DNA of 64,000 nt from Halorubrum salipaludis (lineage in GTDB: Archaea; Halobacteriota; Halobacteria; Halobacteriales; Haloferacaceae): assembly GCF_002286985.1 (NCBI RefSeq), contig NZ_NSKC01000011.1:49588-113587 (forward strand). Direction: 5' to 3'. Both the position numbers and the translations under genes were made by a program. The notes beneath the pieces are model-generated. The model worked only from the letters and a program-made list of their open reading frames with translations. It was not told where the DNA came from and ran no database searches. Every line of letters begins with the position of its first letter. Position 1 is the first letter of the stretch. Shown in pieces: positions 18,779 to 27,713 of this stretch.

Positions 18779-19292
18779 CGACGAGGACGACGCTAGCGAG
18801 GAGCTGGGGAAGACCAGCGAGAAGATGGGCGGCATCGCCGATCGTTTCGGCGCATCGACCGACACGACTGACACGAGTGAAACATCCGAAACGTCTGAAA
18901 CGGGCGACACGACTGGAACGCCTGAAACGCCTGAAACGATCGATGTGAGCGACGACGACTCCGCGGCGTCTCCCGATATGACTGAAACGACGGACACGAC
19001 GCCAATGACTGAAACGGGTGAAACGATCGAAACGTCTGAAACGAGCGACACGCCTGACACGCTCGCCCCCGGCGACGAGGGGTTCGTGCTGCGAGAGGAC
19101 TGGAACGGGCGGACGATCTACCTCTCGGACGACGACGTCGACGAGCTCGACATCCGCTACTCCGAGGTCAACGTCGAGTGGCAGCGTGAACACGGCGAGC
19201 AGCTACCGAAGAACGAGCGGTTCTACCCAGCAGTGATCCGGGCAGGGCTCTCCGGGACGTCGATTGAGGAAGAGCTCGGCCTCGAAGACTAG
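18771..19292 (+). CDS. Partition partner protein with ETS/ETP repeats
   Basis: This 173-residue acidic protein sits where ParB usually stands. Its N-terminal part is low complexity, with Glu/Asp-Thr-X triplets (residues about 31-57 and 72-98). The C-terminal 70 residues (VLREDWNGRTIYLSDDDVDE through SGTSIEEELGLED) look like the folded, probably DNA-binding part, with a block VNVEWQREHGE. No canonical ParB or CopG motif was seen. The DNA encoding the triplets is a 9-bp tandem repeat that might itself be a protein-binding site. Confidence 0.65.
   Translation: MTDDEDDASEELGKTSEKMGGIADRFGASTDTTDTSETSETSETGDTTGTPETPETIDVSDDDSAASPDMTETTDTTPMTETGETIETSETSDTPDTLAPGDEGFVLREDWNGRTIYLSDDDVDELDIRYSEVNVEWQREHGEQLPKNERFYPAVIRAGLSGTSIEEELGLED
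18861..19064 (+). repeat. 9-bp tandem repeats in partition gene
   Basis: Two runs of a 9-bp unit, consensus GAAACGNNN, occur in frame: nine units at 18861-18941 and nine at 18984-19064. They encode Glu/Asp-Thr-X triplets. The phrase at 19008-19036 matches 17948-17976 at the start of parA in 27 of 29 bases. Recurrence in two adjacent genes at the DNA level suggests recent duplication or a selected DNA site such as a centromere. Confidence 0.7.
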
Positions 19293-19302
19293 CTGTTACA
19301 AT

Positions 19303-19611
19303 CTAGAAACCGAGCTGGTCTGCCATCCATTTTTCTCCAGCCTTCCCAAGCATCGACTCCCAAGTAGCGAACATCGTCGTGTCGTCGACGTACGCGTCGA
19401 ACTCATCTTCTAGTATCTCTTCGAAGTCTTCCTCGTCCTCGACTGTCCACGGGCTTTCCTCGAAGAACTCCTCGATGTCGTTGAAGTCAGTATGCCGGCG
19501 CATAAAGCTCTCAGAGAACAATTCATCGAACGTCACGGTGTTTTCTCCACTGACAGAATCTAACGAGTCCTCGAGTTCGTCAAAACCACTCATTTCAATT
19601 TCAAATCCCAT
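19303..19611 (-). CDS. Acidic hypothetical protein
   Basis: This 102-residue, very acidic protein begins MGFEIEMSGFDELEDSLDSV and continues with alternating helical segments (FDELFSESFMRRHTDFNDIE). It is convergent with the partition genes. No family is identified. The N-terminal phrase recalls small phage-like proteins with a DELEDxLD block, but this is not a firm match. Confidence 0.55.
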   Translation of the reverse strand: MGFEIEMSGFDELEDSLDSVSGENTVTFDELFSESFMRRHTDFNDIEEFFEESPWTVEDEEDFEEILEDEFDAYVDDTTMFATWESMLGKAGEKWMADQLGF

Positions 19612-19754
19612 GTGTGTTAGATTCTGTCACAGAAACAAAAATCCCCGCCCGGTCGTTGAGTTGCGAACTACACGAAACGTTCACGAGTTCTTTCCTCAGG
19701 TTCCGAAACATCACCGTCTCCGCAAAGTACGTAGTGTACATGCTCTCACTCGGT

Positions 19755-20378
19755 CTACTTATCGGCAAATTCTCTGAGGAGATCCCCTTCGTCCTCATCG
19801 AAATCATCCGGTGAGTACGTCGTCGGGGGTGACTCGTCGTCACCGAGCTCAAGAATAGAATAGAGAGCTTCAACGAGATCATACGCGGCTCCAGGCGAAA
19901 GGCCTGTGAGGCTCGCGATCTGCCGGATTGTGACATTTCTCTCACTGTGTGCTTTCACGAGATCGTATGTGAGTGCGTACGTGACGATGCCGTAGTCTTC
20001 GAGAACCCGCTCGATCGCTGGATACTCGTTCTTTTGTGCGATCACTTCGATAAGTTCGGGCGTGATCGAGACTTCCGTCTCGCGGACCGTCAGTGTCAGT
20101 TCGAACTCTTCAGCGGTGTATACGGCGGTCCCACCATCGTCGTCGACCTTGCTGATCAGGCCCGCCTGTTCCAACTTATGAAGATAGTCGTACACGGTCT
20201 TCTTCGAGACGGTCGTTGTTTCAACGAGTTCAGGGCCCGTGGAAGTCGCAGACCGCCGAATTGATGTATAGAGCCTGGCCAGGGACGGGTTCTCGAGTAA
20301 TTCTGCGAACGTGGAGATTCCGGTAATCGTCCTCGGTGTGTCCCCCGCGTTTCGCACGTGTTCTGTATCGTAGCTCAT
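19755..20378 (-). CDS. Winged-helix regulator (DUF7437-like)
   Basis: The 207-residue protein has an N-terminal winged helix: LLENPSLARLYTSIRRS, then TVSKKTVYDYLHKLEQAGLI as recognition helix. A second HTH-like region follows near residue 150 (NVTIRQIASLTGLSPGAAYD). It fits the haloarchaeal ArsR-like group found near plasmid partition genes. An inverted repeat TTGTA-6-TACAA at 20380-20395 lies against the start codon and may be its own operator, which with a leaderless start would block transcription. Confidence 0.65.
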   Translation of the reverse strand: MSYDTEHVRNAGDTPRTITGISTFAELLENPSLARLYTSIRRSATSTGPELVETTTVSKKTVYDYLHKLEQAGLISKVDDDGGTAVYTAEEFELTLTVRETEVSITPELIEVIAQKNEYPAIERVLEDYGIVTYALTYDLVKAHSERNVTIRQIASLTGLSPGAAYDLVEALYSILELGDDESPPTTYSPDDFDEDEGDLLREFADK

Positions 20379-20492
20379 CTTGTATATAGTTACAAAACTA
20401 AAAGCTATGAACGTTTGCCACTGAAATGGGGCGCTGTAGTGTTCACGGGTTGTTGAGCCGAATACCGCGGGGCTCAGTATGAGGCAGATCAG

Positions 20493-20774
20493 TCAGTCGT
20501 CGTGATCAATATACTCGGCTTCCCATTCGGCCCGCGCCTCGATCTCTCTGGTGCCTCGGCGAGTGGTGGTGTACTCGTTGGTTCGCCGGTCGCGCTGGCT
20601 TTTCTCGACAAGTCCCTTCTCAACGAGCGTGTCGAGATTCGGATAGAGCCGACCATGGTGGATCTCCTTTTCGTAGTAGTTCTCGAGTTCGTCTTTGATC
20701 GCAAGCCCGTGAGGGTCATCAAGACCGGCAATTACGTATAATAGGTCTCGCTGAAACCCTGTGAGGTCATACAT
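20493..20774 (-). CDS. PadR-family transcriptional regulator
   Basis: The 93-residue protein is a compact PadR-like winged helix: MYDLTGFQRDLLYVIAGLDD, then GLAIKDELENYYEKEIHHGR and LYPNLDTLVEKGLVEKSQRD, the classic PadR recognition helix and wing. A palindrome-like CACAAGTTTGTG at 20777-20788 sits 3 bases upstream of the ATG and is a probable operator for autorepression. The target regulon is not visible. Confidence 0.8.
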   Translation of the reverse strand: MYDLTGFQRDLLYVIAGLDDPHGLAIKDELENYYEKEIHHGRLYPNLDTLVEKGLVEKSQRDRRTNEYTTTRRGTREIEARAEWEAEYIDHDD

Positions 20775-20926
20775 ATCACAAGTTTGTGTATCCGTGTTTT
20801 GAAATACTACTGATCTGGCTCCATTGGAATTCTGGCTCTGTCAAAACCCAATTCTTCGGACATATACCCAGAAGTTGAGACCGGTTGTCTCAATGCGTAT
20901 GCCTCAAGCCCTCTCTGCTCAGTCGT

Positions 20927-22099
20927 TCAGAGCTGATCGATCGGCTTGTTGATGATCTGGAAGACTTCGGTCGTCCGGTAGAACCGATTCCGATCTTTCC
21001 CGGTGAGTTCTTCGAGTATTCCGTCATCTTCGAGCTGTCCGATCAGTCGGTTAGCCGTGCTGTATTCGACATCCAACCAGTCGGCTGCTGTGTTCACGTC
21101 CAGGTACGGATCTTCGAAGAGCCGCATCACCAGTTCAAGGATATTCTCAGACCGCTCGCTCTGATAGCGCTGTTGATAGTCTTCTCGGAGGTCGACTAGC
21201 AGGTTGGCCCGCTGGTGGGCCTCATCTGCTTGCGACTGCACGCCACGCAGGAAAAACAGGAGCCACTCTTCCCATTCACCGTGCTGACTGACTGACAAGA
21301 GATGATCAACGTAATCTGACCGTCGTGCGTTGAAATACGAACTCAGGTAGAGATACGGCTCGGGCAAGAGACCATCACGTTGCAGAAGGAGACTGATCAA
21401 TAGCCGCCCGAGTCGTCCGTTCCCATCGAGAAACGGGTGAATCGTCTCGAACTGGTAGTGGATCAGCCCGATTCGGAGAAGTGGATGCAGATTTGTCTCT
21501 TGGTTCGCATACTCGAGCAAGTCTTCGAGAAGGTCGGGGATCTCGTTCGGGGGCGGCGGCACGTACCTGGCGTCTTGGATGTATGGCGTACTGCCGATAA
21601 AGTTCTGAGTCGTACGGAGTTCTCCTGGGTCAGCCTCATCCCCACGGACACCCGAAAGCAACCGGTCGTGCATCTCGCATAGCAATTCGACGGTGATTGG
21701 ATCGCCAGCTGTGATCGCATCCAATCCGTGCGTCAGCGCGTGTAGATAGTTCACGACTTCTTGGGTGCCCTGCTGCCTGTCTTCGTCGATGAGAGCCTCC
21801 TGTCCAGCCTCATAGGCGTAGATGTCTGAAAGAGTAGCATGTGTGCCCTCGATTTGCGAGGACTCCAGCGCTTCTTTTCGGATGAACGGCTCGATCAGGA
21901 TCTCCCTTGAGCCGACACGTGGACCGATGCCGTGAAGTCGGCCAAGTGCCTGTGTCGCCTCCGCCAGCGGTGTAATGAGTTCCTCAGTACTGATTGAGGG
22001 CGGAAGCGGGTCAGGTTGAAACGCCGAATACGTCCCCTTCGACGTCGTCGTGGGAACGATCTCACCGGGTGCTGCCTCGTCGAAGTCATCTCGCTCCAT
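20927..22099 (-). CDS. Fic-family AMP-transferase
   Basis: The 390-residue protein has a Fic_N region, the catalytic Fic loop ETIHPFLDGNGRLGRLLI near residue 215-230, and a C-terminal winged helix (YLDVNTAADWLDVEYSTANR). An inhibitory-helix motif SSQIEGT near residue 80 matches (S/T)xxxE(G/N), so it should be self-inhibited in class II style. Fic enzymes usually transfer AMP to Ser/Thr/Tyr hydroxyls of target proteins and can act as toxins or regulators. I chose ATG 22099 because the upstream 10 codons (MVGVFVGIPL) look like spurious extension. Confidence 0.85.
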   Translation of the reverse strand: MERDDFDEAAPGEIVPTTTSKGTYSAFQPDPLPPSISTEELITPLAEATQALGRLHGIGPRVGSREILIEPFIRKEALESSQIEGTHATLSDIYAYEAGQEALIDEDRQQGTQEVVNYLHALTHGLDAITAGDPITVELLCEMHDRLLSGVRGDEADPGELRTTQNFIGSTPYIQDARYVPPPPNEIPDLLEDLLEYANQETNLHPLLRIGLIHYQFETIHPFLDGNGRLGRLLISLLLQRDGLLPEPYLYLSSYFNARRSDYVDHLLSVSQHGEWEEWLLFFLRGVQSQADEAHQRANLLVDLREDYQQRYQSERSENILELVMRLFEDPYLDVNTAADWLDVEYSTANRLIGQLEDDGILEELTGKDRNRFYRTTEVFQIINKPIDQL

Positions 22100-22280
22100 T
22101 AGTGGTATTCCTACGAATACTCCCACCACTATTGGTATTTTTGGTACTAAATCAAAATAACAGTCTGGCTGATTGCGCTGTTACAACTACTCAGGATCTT
22201 TGGGGACAGGTTTGGAGGCACATATCTTTTCGCTGGCTTTGCGGGGGAGCACCTGCTCAGTGTGTCTGCAACTCGAGCGA

Positions 22281-22763
22281 TTAGGACAGTTGTTTCGTCA
22301 GTTCTACACTCGGAATCTCCGGTGTGCCGGGTCCACTTGCATCGATTTCGCGCTGTTTTTCGAAGCCAAGTGTTTCGTAGAAGCCAACAGCGTTTAGCGA
22401 CGCGGGAACGATTAGCTCCTCTACGCCTTCCTGTCGTGCGATTGTTTCGAGTTCCTCAACAATTGTGCGCCCGATTCCTTGTCCTGTGTAGTCGGGATCA
22501 ACAAATGTTGCAGCCAGCACGTTCTCGTCGAGGTGGATGCTGCCCCAGCCAACAATCAATCCATCTAATTCAGCAATAATTGGACGACACGAATCGTCGG
22601 TAAACTCATCTTCAGGAATTGCCTCAGCATCTGGCTCAGCGGGTGCCAGAAGCGCAAGCTGTTCGTCCGTGTAGTACTCTTCTCCGTTCTCTCGAAGCGA
22701 CTCCGATTGGATACGCGCCATTGCTGCTGCGTCTTCAGGAGACGCCTCTCGAAGAGAGACCAT
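22281..22763 (-). CDS. GNAT-family N-acetyltransferase
   Basis: The 160-residue protein shows the GNAT fold in order: VSLREASPEDAAAMARI at the N-terminus, GLIVGWGSIHLDENVLAATF, the acetyl-CoA loop VDPDYTGQGIGRTIVEELE and LNAVGFYETLGFEKQREI at the end. The substrate is unknown. ATG 22763 was chosen over the frame start at 22865, which would overlap the promoter of the next transposase and add a basic stretch. Confidence 0.8.
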   Translation of the reverse strand: MVSLREASPEDAAAMARIQSESLRENGEEYYTDEQLALLAPAEPDAEAIPEDEFTDDSCRPIIAELDGLIVGWGSIHLDENVLAATFVDPDYTGQGIGRTIVEELETIARQEGVEELIVPASLNAVGFYETLGFEKQREIDASGPGTPEIPSVELTKQLS

Positions 22764-22874
22764 TATGTGAACAAGCAAACAGCTAGAATAATAGCTTTCC
22801 CCCAGATTGAGCAATCCTCGTTTATATCGAGCAGTTAGACGAATACTTGAGCGTGTCGTGGTCACCCTCTAGTC

Positions 22875-24551
22875 GTGGCTCCAACCCGTGAGTCTCGCCG
22901 TACCGTCTTCCGGCAGATCGCCCAGCTATCCTATATCGACTGGCCCACGTACAAGTCGAGTTCACTGTTCGATCGCACGTCGCTTTCCGGATTAGGGTCG
23001 GACGTTCGTCTCGTTGCGGAAACATGGTTCCAGCTTGACGATCACGATGGCGTTGATCCATTCATCCACGCAGTGCCGCTCGCATACGTTCAGTTCGATG
23101 CCCATGACCGATACGCAGGCTCGACGAGCTACGAGATGGAGACACTATTTCGCCTGTTCCTGCTGAAAGAATGCCACGGCTGGGACCACGAAACTGCCCT
23201 CATCGAATACCTCACTCAGCACCCCGATCTCTGTGATCAACTTGGCTTGGAGTCGGTCCCCGATCAGTCCACGCTGTGGCGCAGCTGGCACCACCGATTC
23301 ACAGCTACACTCCAAGATACTGTTGAGACCGCAGCGCGAACCATCCTCATCAAAGCACAGAACGCGGGCGTCACGGTCCCGCGCGAGCCAAACCGACAGA
23401 GTCGCAGACACTGTGACGAGGGTCCGGAATCGGACCCCGATGACCAGACCGTATTGAAACAAGCCGAGACAGTCACTGAGCGGGTCGGTGATGTTGCGTT
23501 CCAAGCGTTCTCACTGGACCGTGGCGAGTGCTGTGAAATCCACGAGAACGCCTACTGGGGCCTCCAGACCTATCTCGGACTTCGCGAGAACTTGGCTGTC
23601 AACGAAGGCGCTCGGAGCTTTATTCACGAGTCGAACCGAGACCGTACACCACTTGGCCACGCCCATCGCGAGCATGTACGCGATCTCTCAATCGAACAGA
23701 TACGGAAGATGTATCGCCAGGCGGTGAGTCGACTGCTGGACCGGGTAGCAGACACAGAGGAGTTCTTCCGGGCTGGCATCGTCGCCATAGACATTACTGA
23801 GTCCGACCCGTTCACCGGCGATAGGACGGACCACGAAGACGAGATTATCGGCACGAAGGAGAAGAACGACGAGTACGCCTACCAGTGGGCGACGGTCCAG
23901 CTGGTCGGGAATGCTGTTCCGATAGTCCTCGATGCGTGCCCAGTTCGGAAAGGCGACACCCGGAAGGAGATCGTCGAGGACCTCTTGGACTCGGCAGAGG
24001 CGGCTGTTCATGTTGATAACGTCCTGATGGACCGAGAGTTCGACAGCCAGCACATCCTGGAGATGATCAGCCAACGCGGCCTCTCCTACGTCGTCCCGAA
24101 GCGGATGCAGACCAGTGAAAGAGCGCAGGCGAATCGGCTCCTCAAGAAGGGAAAGGACCGCTACGAGACCGATCGGAAGTTACATCTCGGCGATAATGAG
24201 TGGCACTCGACGACACTGATCTACCGACGCAAAGAGAACTCCGAACACACCGATCATCGGCAGTACTCGGTCTTCATGACGAACCGAGGCAACGGCCTGC
24301 TCACAGAGTACGGGTACCGATGGGAAATTGAGAGCGGGTACAAGTCGATCAAGCGGTTCATGGCCGCGACGACCTCGAAGAACTTCGGCCTGCGGTTTTT
24401 TTACTTCGCATGTGCGTGTCTTCTGTACTCGATCTGGCGGGCTGTGGACCTGCTTGTGCAGGTCGAATTAACCGGTGAATACGAACGCTCGTCCATTGTG
24501 ACAGCCGATAATACGCTGACGCTGGTGAAGAAGGAAACGGGAATCGGATAG
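22875..24551 (+). CDS. IS4-like DDE transposase, intact
   Basis: The 558-residue transposase starts at GTG 22875. DDE blocks are present: AIDITESDPFTG near residue 307, VLMDREFDSQHIL near 385 and YRWEIESGYKSIKRF near 480. The C-terminal helical part (YFACACLLYSIWRAVDLLVQ) is shared with the broken copy at 409-2388, though the two are different elements of one group. Element ends were not located by eye. Confidence 0.85.
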   Translation: MAPTRESRRTVFRQIAQLSYIDWPTYKSSSLFDRTSLSGLGSDVRLVAETWFQLDDHDGVDPFIHAVPLAYVQFDAHDRYAGSTSYEMETLFRLFLLKECHGWDHETALIEYLTQHPDLCDQLGLESVPDQSTLWRSWHHRFTATLQDTVETAARTILIKAQNAGVTVPREPNRQSRRHCDEGPESDPDDQTVLKQAETVTERVGDVAFQAFSLDRGECCEIHENAYWGLQTYLGLRENLAVNEGARSFIHESNRDRTPLGHAHREHVRDLSIEQIRKMYRQAVSRLLDRVADTEEFFRAGIVAIDITESDPFTGDRTDHEDEIIGTKEKNDEYAYQWATVQLVGNAVPIVLDACPVRKGDTRKEIVEDLLDSAEAAVHVDNVLMDREFDSQHILEMISQRGLSYVVPKRMQTSERAQANRLLKKGKDRYETDRKLHLGDNEWHSTTLIYRRKENSEHTDHRQYSVFMTNRGNGLLTEYGYRWEIESGYKSIKRFMAATTSKNFGLRFFYFACACLLYSIWRAVDLLVQVELTGEYERSSIVTADNTLTLVKKETGIG

Positions 24552-24824
24552 AGCGGTACTCACCCCGTGGTAGCCCGACTCTGAGTGGCTGCGCTGTCGA
24601 AAGTGGCCGAAATTCGCGTACATGGTTGAGATTTCAACAATATGGGGCCATTTGGAGAGCAATCTGAGTCAATTTCCGCTCTCCGATTCGGCCAAAACCA
24701 TACATCACAGGCCCGCTATACCCACTGTAGTCTCAACTTCACCATATACCAACCAGAAACAGCCGGTCGATGAGAGTTACGTACTCGGCCGAACAACTAA
24801 CAATACGGTAAGAAAATAACAGGT
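24552..24824. repeat. IS flank with dispersed repeat, copy B
   Basis: The right flank of the transposase contains GAGATTTCAACAA near 24628, reminiscent of an IS6-like end, and the dispersed repeat CAGAAACAGCCGGTCGATGA at 24754-24773. The repeat stands 45 bases before the start of the following membrane protein gene and may form part of its promoter region. No open frame is seen. Confidence 0.5.
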
Positions 24825-25307
24825 ATGGAACATCTCGACGGTGGTCGGGTCTGGAGGTGTGTCTTCGGTGACCGTCTCTCTCGTTGGGCCGTTATCGGTT
24901 CTGTTGTCGGTCTCTTGGGTTTCGCGTCTGTCGCGTTTCTCCTCGGGATGGGTGTCCGCCTCTATGACTTCTGGGGTTGGCTCGTGATTGTTCCGGGAAC
25001 TGCCGTCATTGCGGGGATTCTCGGTGCGGGCTTAATCCCAACCGTCGGCACACTGTGGCTGATTTGCCTCTGGGGGTACGCTTTTCCACCACTCGTCGGT
25101 TATCTCTCTGGTGAGTGGATGGGGGCAGGCCGGTACACTTCGCCGAGAATGCTGGGGTTCGCATACGGGTCTGCCCGCGCCGAATTACTCGGAGGACTCG
25201 AAACAAGTGTTAATTTTGGGCTGGCGCTTGCGGTCATTGTCGGAACGACCGGCTACGTCGTAGGTTTCGTCATCCGATGGATGGCGACGCGCATACGGTC
25301 GGCTTGA
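24825..25307 (+). CDS. Small integral membrane protein
   Basis: The 160-residue protein has about four hydrophobic helices (WAVIGSVVGLLGFASVAFLL, WGWLVIVPGTAVIAGILGAG, TLWLICLWGYAFPPLVGYL and LALAVIVGTTGYVVGFVI) and short charged loops ending in a basic tail. No transporter or enzyme motif is visible, so the function is unknown. Confidence 0.65.
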   Translation: MEHLDGGRVWRCVFGDRLSRWAVIGSVVGLLGFASVAFLLGMGVRLYDFWGWLVIVPGTAVIAGILGAGLIPTVGTLWLICLWGYAFPPLVGYLSGEWMGAGRYTSPRMLGFAYGSARAELLGGLETSVNFGLALAVIVGTTGYVVGFVIRWMATRIRSA

Positions 25308-25414
25308 TTACTAAACATTCTGTACTGACAGAGTTAGAGGAGAGCGTATCACGATCTAATGAGTTCGACAGGGCAACCTAGTCGACAACGCTTGGACCGC
25401 CGGTGCGCTTATTA

Positions 25415-25431
25415 TTACTATAGTATAGTAA
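25415..25431. promoter_or_regulatory. 17-bp perfect palindrome
   Basis: TTACTATAGTATAGTAA has eight-base perfect arms around a single central G. It lies in an AT-rich pocket 46 bases before the ATG of the plasmid gene at 25477, the right place for a promoter-operator. No regulator is encoded adjacently. Confidence 0.55.
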
Positions 25432-25476
25432 CAAGCAAGCGCAGCAGGGTGGCTTGCGGCGCGCAGGTGGTCACAA

Positions 25477-25797
25477 ATGAATGATTCAACGGCTGATGTA
25501 GCCGAAACGCTATTCAAGAATCGATCGGGGTACCCGACGTTTCGTGTCACACTTGATGACGAGCGCACGTTCGAGGTATCGTGTGACGGTTTCGAGTACG
25601 ATCCCGTGGAGGGGCATGGTGAAGGGTTCCTCCGATTCACGGTCGAGTTTCCCGACGTTCCAGAGTTTGACCTTGGACCGGATCGATTCGCTACAGAGCA
25701 ATCCGAGGCGAGTATCGTTGAGATGGCCGACGGCTGGGGAACGCCGATCCTTAGCGCTGGGGTCCAGTCCGTCGAGGACGGCGAACTTGTCCAATGA
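25477..25797 (+). CDS. Hypothetical plasmid protein
   Basis: The 106-residue acidic protein has a beta-rich pattern (YPTFRVTLDDERTFEVSCDG, FLRFTVEFPDVPEFDLG). It leads a run of four small co-oriented frames up to 26630. No family is recognised. Confidence 0.5.
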   Translation: MNDSTADVAETLFKNRSGYPTFRVTLDDERTFEVSCDGFEYDPVEGHGEGFLRFTVEFPDVPEFDLGPDRFATEQSEASIVEMADGWGTPILSAGVQSVEDGELVQ

Positions 25798-25842
25798 GAG
25801 TACCCAACCCTCGGAACAATCGCGACGATCGAGGAGGTGGAC

Positions 25843-25926
25843 AATGGCGAGTAGTGACGCTGTTCTAAGTCCAGATCGAGAGTACAAGTATCGACTTAGT
25901 CGAACGACTCTGGAGGTGACTGAGTA
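25843..25926 (+). pseudogene. DUF1643 N-terminal remnant
   Basis: A 27-codon frame begins MASSDAVLSPDREYKYRLSR. This looks like the opening block of DUF1643 proteins (typically a VLSP-G-YRY-LSRRW phrase). The normal protein is far longer; here TTLEVTE and a TAG follow. The remnant ends one base before the next gene. Confidence 0.5.
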
Positions 25927-25927
25927 G

Positions 25928-26386
25928 ATGGCGAATCAACTGACGACCACTGGCGACGGACTCGCCCTCCAGGTGACCAAACCGGCACGGAGCGCCGGAC
26001 TCGTCGAGGAGGATGCCGACGGCGACACCCGGAACCGCGCTGCGGTCGTCGCGTACGGGTTCGACGACCTGATCCTCGTGCTGGACCGGGACAATGACCG
26101 CGTCCCGATGGCCGACCGCGCCGAGCTGGTCGCGCTCGCAGCGAAGGAGACCGAGTCGATCCACCGCGGGATCGACACCCGGATTCAGCACTCGGGCAAT
26201 GGGTATCGCGTGCAGGTGCCGACGACCGGGACGGGCTTTCAGGCCGGCGAGGGCCTCCCGTGTCACGCTGCGCCCGGCCTCCTGGTCATGGCACCGCTCG
26301 ATGCGTCGGTCGAGACGCGGCACCTACTGGAGACGCGGCGGTCGCAGGCGCTCGATACTGAGGTAGGTCGTAGTTCCGATGGATAA
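25928..26386 (+). CDS. Hypothetical plasmid protein
   Basis: The 152-residue acidic protein starts at ATG 25928, immediately after the DUF1643 remnant. Segments AAVVAYGFDDLILVLDRDND and RVPMADRAELVALAAKE suggest an alpha/beta domain, but nothing catalytic is seen. Its end overlaps the next gene by 8 bases, so they are co-translated. Confidence 0.5.
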   Translation: MANQLTTTGDGLALQVTKPARSAGLVEEDADGDTRNRAAVVAYGFDDLILVLDRDNDRVPMADRAELVALAAKETESIHRGIDTRIQHSGNGYRVQVPTTGTGFQAGEGLPCHAAPGLLVMAPLDASVETRHLLETRRSQALDTEVGRSSDG

Positions 26387-26630
26387 GTACGACCGCCTCC
26401 TCGACCTGATCGCCGCCCACCCCGGCGCCGATCTAGACGAGCTTCACGAGTTGGCCGACGATGCCGATGGCCTCGACGCTGCCTCCGTCGACGACTGCCT
26501 CGACAACGCACTCGCCCGCGAGGACGCGCTCGAAGCGAACGAGCACTACTGGGTCATGCGGACGGGGCGATTCCACCCCGACGAGTATGACCACCCGATG
26601 ACGGGCGAGTGGCGCGATCGAGATGATTAG
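26379..26630 (+). CDS. Small hypothetical protein
   Basis: This 83-residue, strongly acidic protein starts MDKYDRLLDLIAAHPGADLD and has an HTH-like helical layout (VDDCLDNALAREDALEANEH, then YWVMRTGRFHP). It might be a small winged-helix DNA-binding protein, but the motif is weak. It overlaps the upstream gene by 8 bases. Confidence 0.5.
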   Translation: MDKYDRLLDLIAAHPGADLDELHELADDADGLDAASVDDCLDNALAREDALEANEHYWVMRTGRFHPDEYDHPMTGEWRDRDD

Positions 26631-26702
26631 CTGATTGTTTCTTTAGCAGATGTCCCGTATTTCTCAGTCATAAATATCCACTAAAATAAATTCATACGAT
26701 CA

Positions 26703-27419
26703 CTATTCTGCTCTTGAGGTATAATATCCATTTATTAATGCATCAGTCATCTTCTGTTCAAAGTACCAGCGTTCTCTGAATGAGAATACAGATACAATCC
26801 CAATTATTATCATTATGATAAGCGTATCACCCCAATTAAGAACTGCTGTATATCCTAAAACGGGCCATACAAATTGGACTGTGAAAAGAAGCGGCATAGC
26901 TAACAATCCCAATATATACAGACTCCGATGAAATCGAGAGAGAATAGTAAATCGGTTTAATCTACCAATCTTATTCCCAATCACATATTCTTGACAGAGT
27001 CTAAACAATGCAGAATCATCTATCCTCTGGTCTACATTATCAATTGAATTGATGTCTTCATTCAAAAAGTGAGGGATAGAATCTTCTAAAAACATTTTTC
27101 TTATTGTTGGGTTGTTATCTTCCCGAGCCTTGTTCATCTCTTCACTAAAATGCTGCTTAGCTGATTGATGTCTATCAGACCATGAGATTTGAACGATTAC
27201 ATTGTCCAACTCGCGAGATACACCCTCTTGAAAAACTCGACCAAATGTATAACTCAGTACTAATACGGTTAATGCTGCAAGCAACCCACCTTCCGAATAG
27301 AATACCAACAGACTCTCTACTAATCTCTGTGGTGTGAGGATTGATACAAGTAATAACAACAGAACACCCGGAACGACGTTAACTGTAATATCCCACAGCG
27401 TGAACTGACTGATATTCAT
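26703..27419 (-). CDS. AT-rich gene for membrane protein
   Basis: The 238-residue protein has two N-terminal membrane helices (VVPGVLLLLLVSILT, LLAALTVLVLSYTFGRVF), a soluble middle of about 90 residues (SDRHQSAKQHFSEEMNKARE) and two C-terminal helices (LYILGLLAMPLLFTVQF, LIIMIIIGIVSVFSF). It is much more AT-rich than its neighbours, which suggests recent acquisition. No known family is seen. It is followed upstream by about 290 bases of AT-rich intergenic DNA (27420-27713) shared with the divergent HEPN-motif gene. Confidence 0.65.
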   Translation of the reverse strand: MNISQFTLWDITVNVVPGVLLLLLVSILTPQRLVESLLVFYSEGGLLAALTVLVLSYTFGRVFQEGVSRELDNVIVQISWSDRHQSAKQHFSEEMNKAREDNNPTIRKMFLEDSIPHFLNEDINSIDNVDQRIDDSALFRLCQEYVIGNKIGRLNRFTILSRFHRSLYILGLLAMPLLFTVQFVWPVLGYTAVLNWGDTLIIMIIIGIVSVFSFRERWYFEQKMTDALINGYYTSRAE

Positions 27420-27713
27420 TATATTAATTTAAAAGAGAGATTTAAAAATAATGACGTGTGATACTATTGAGCTGGTCGGTGTTTTTTGCCAACTTGGTGT
27501 TCTCATATTCACTGTGTTAGTGTACGGCACTACTCTTGATTCTATACTTTCTTGTCCCGCGACAAATATTTCTCATGAACGGTTATCGTTCGCCGAAGAC
27601 TGCGAGTATAGTAACTAATGTCGATACAATCTTCCAGGTGCGTTCTATCCACTCATATTTTCACGACCAAAACCACATGATAGATTACATTTGAGTTCGG
27701 TGTATTACCCTAT

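Noticed and set aside
18179..19193. Long minus-strand open frames opposite parA and its partner
   Set aside because: They mirror the low-complexity repeats and codon bias of the real genes and contain no family motif.
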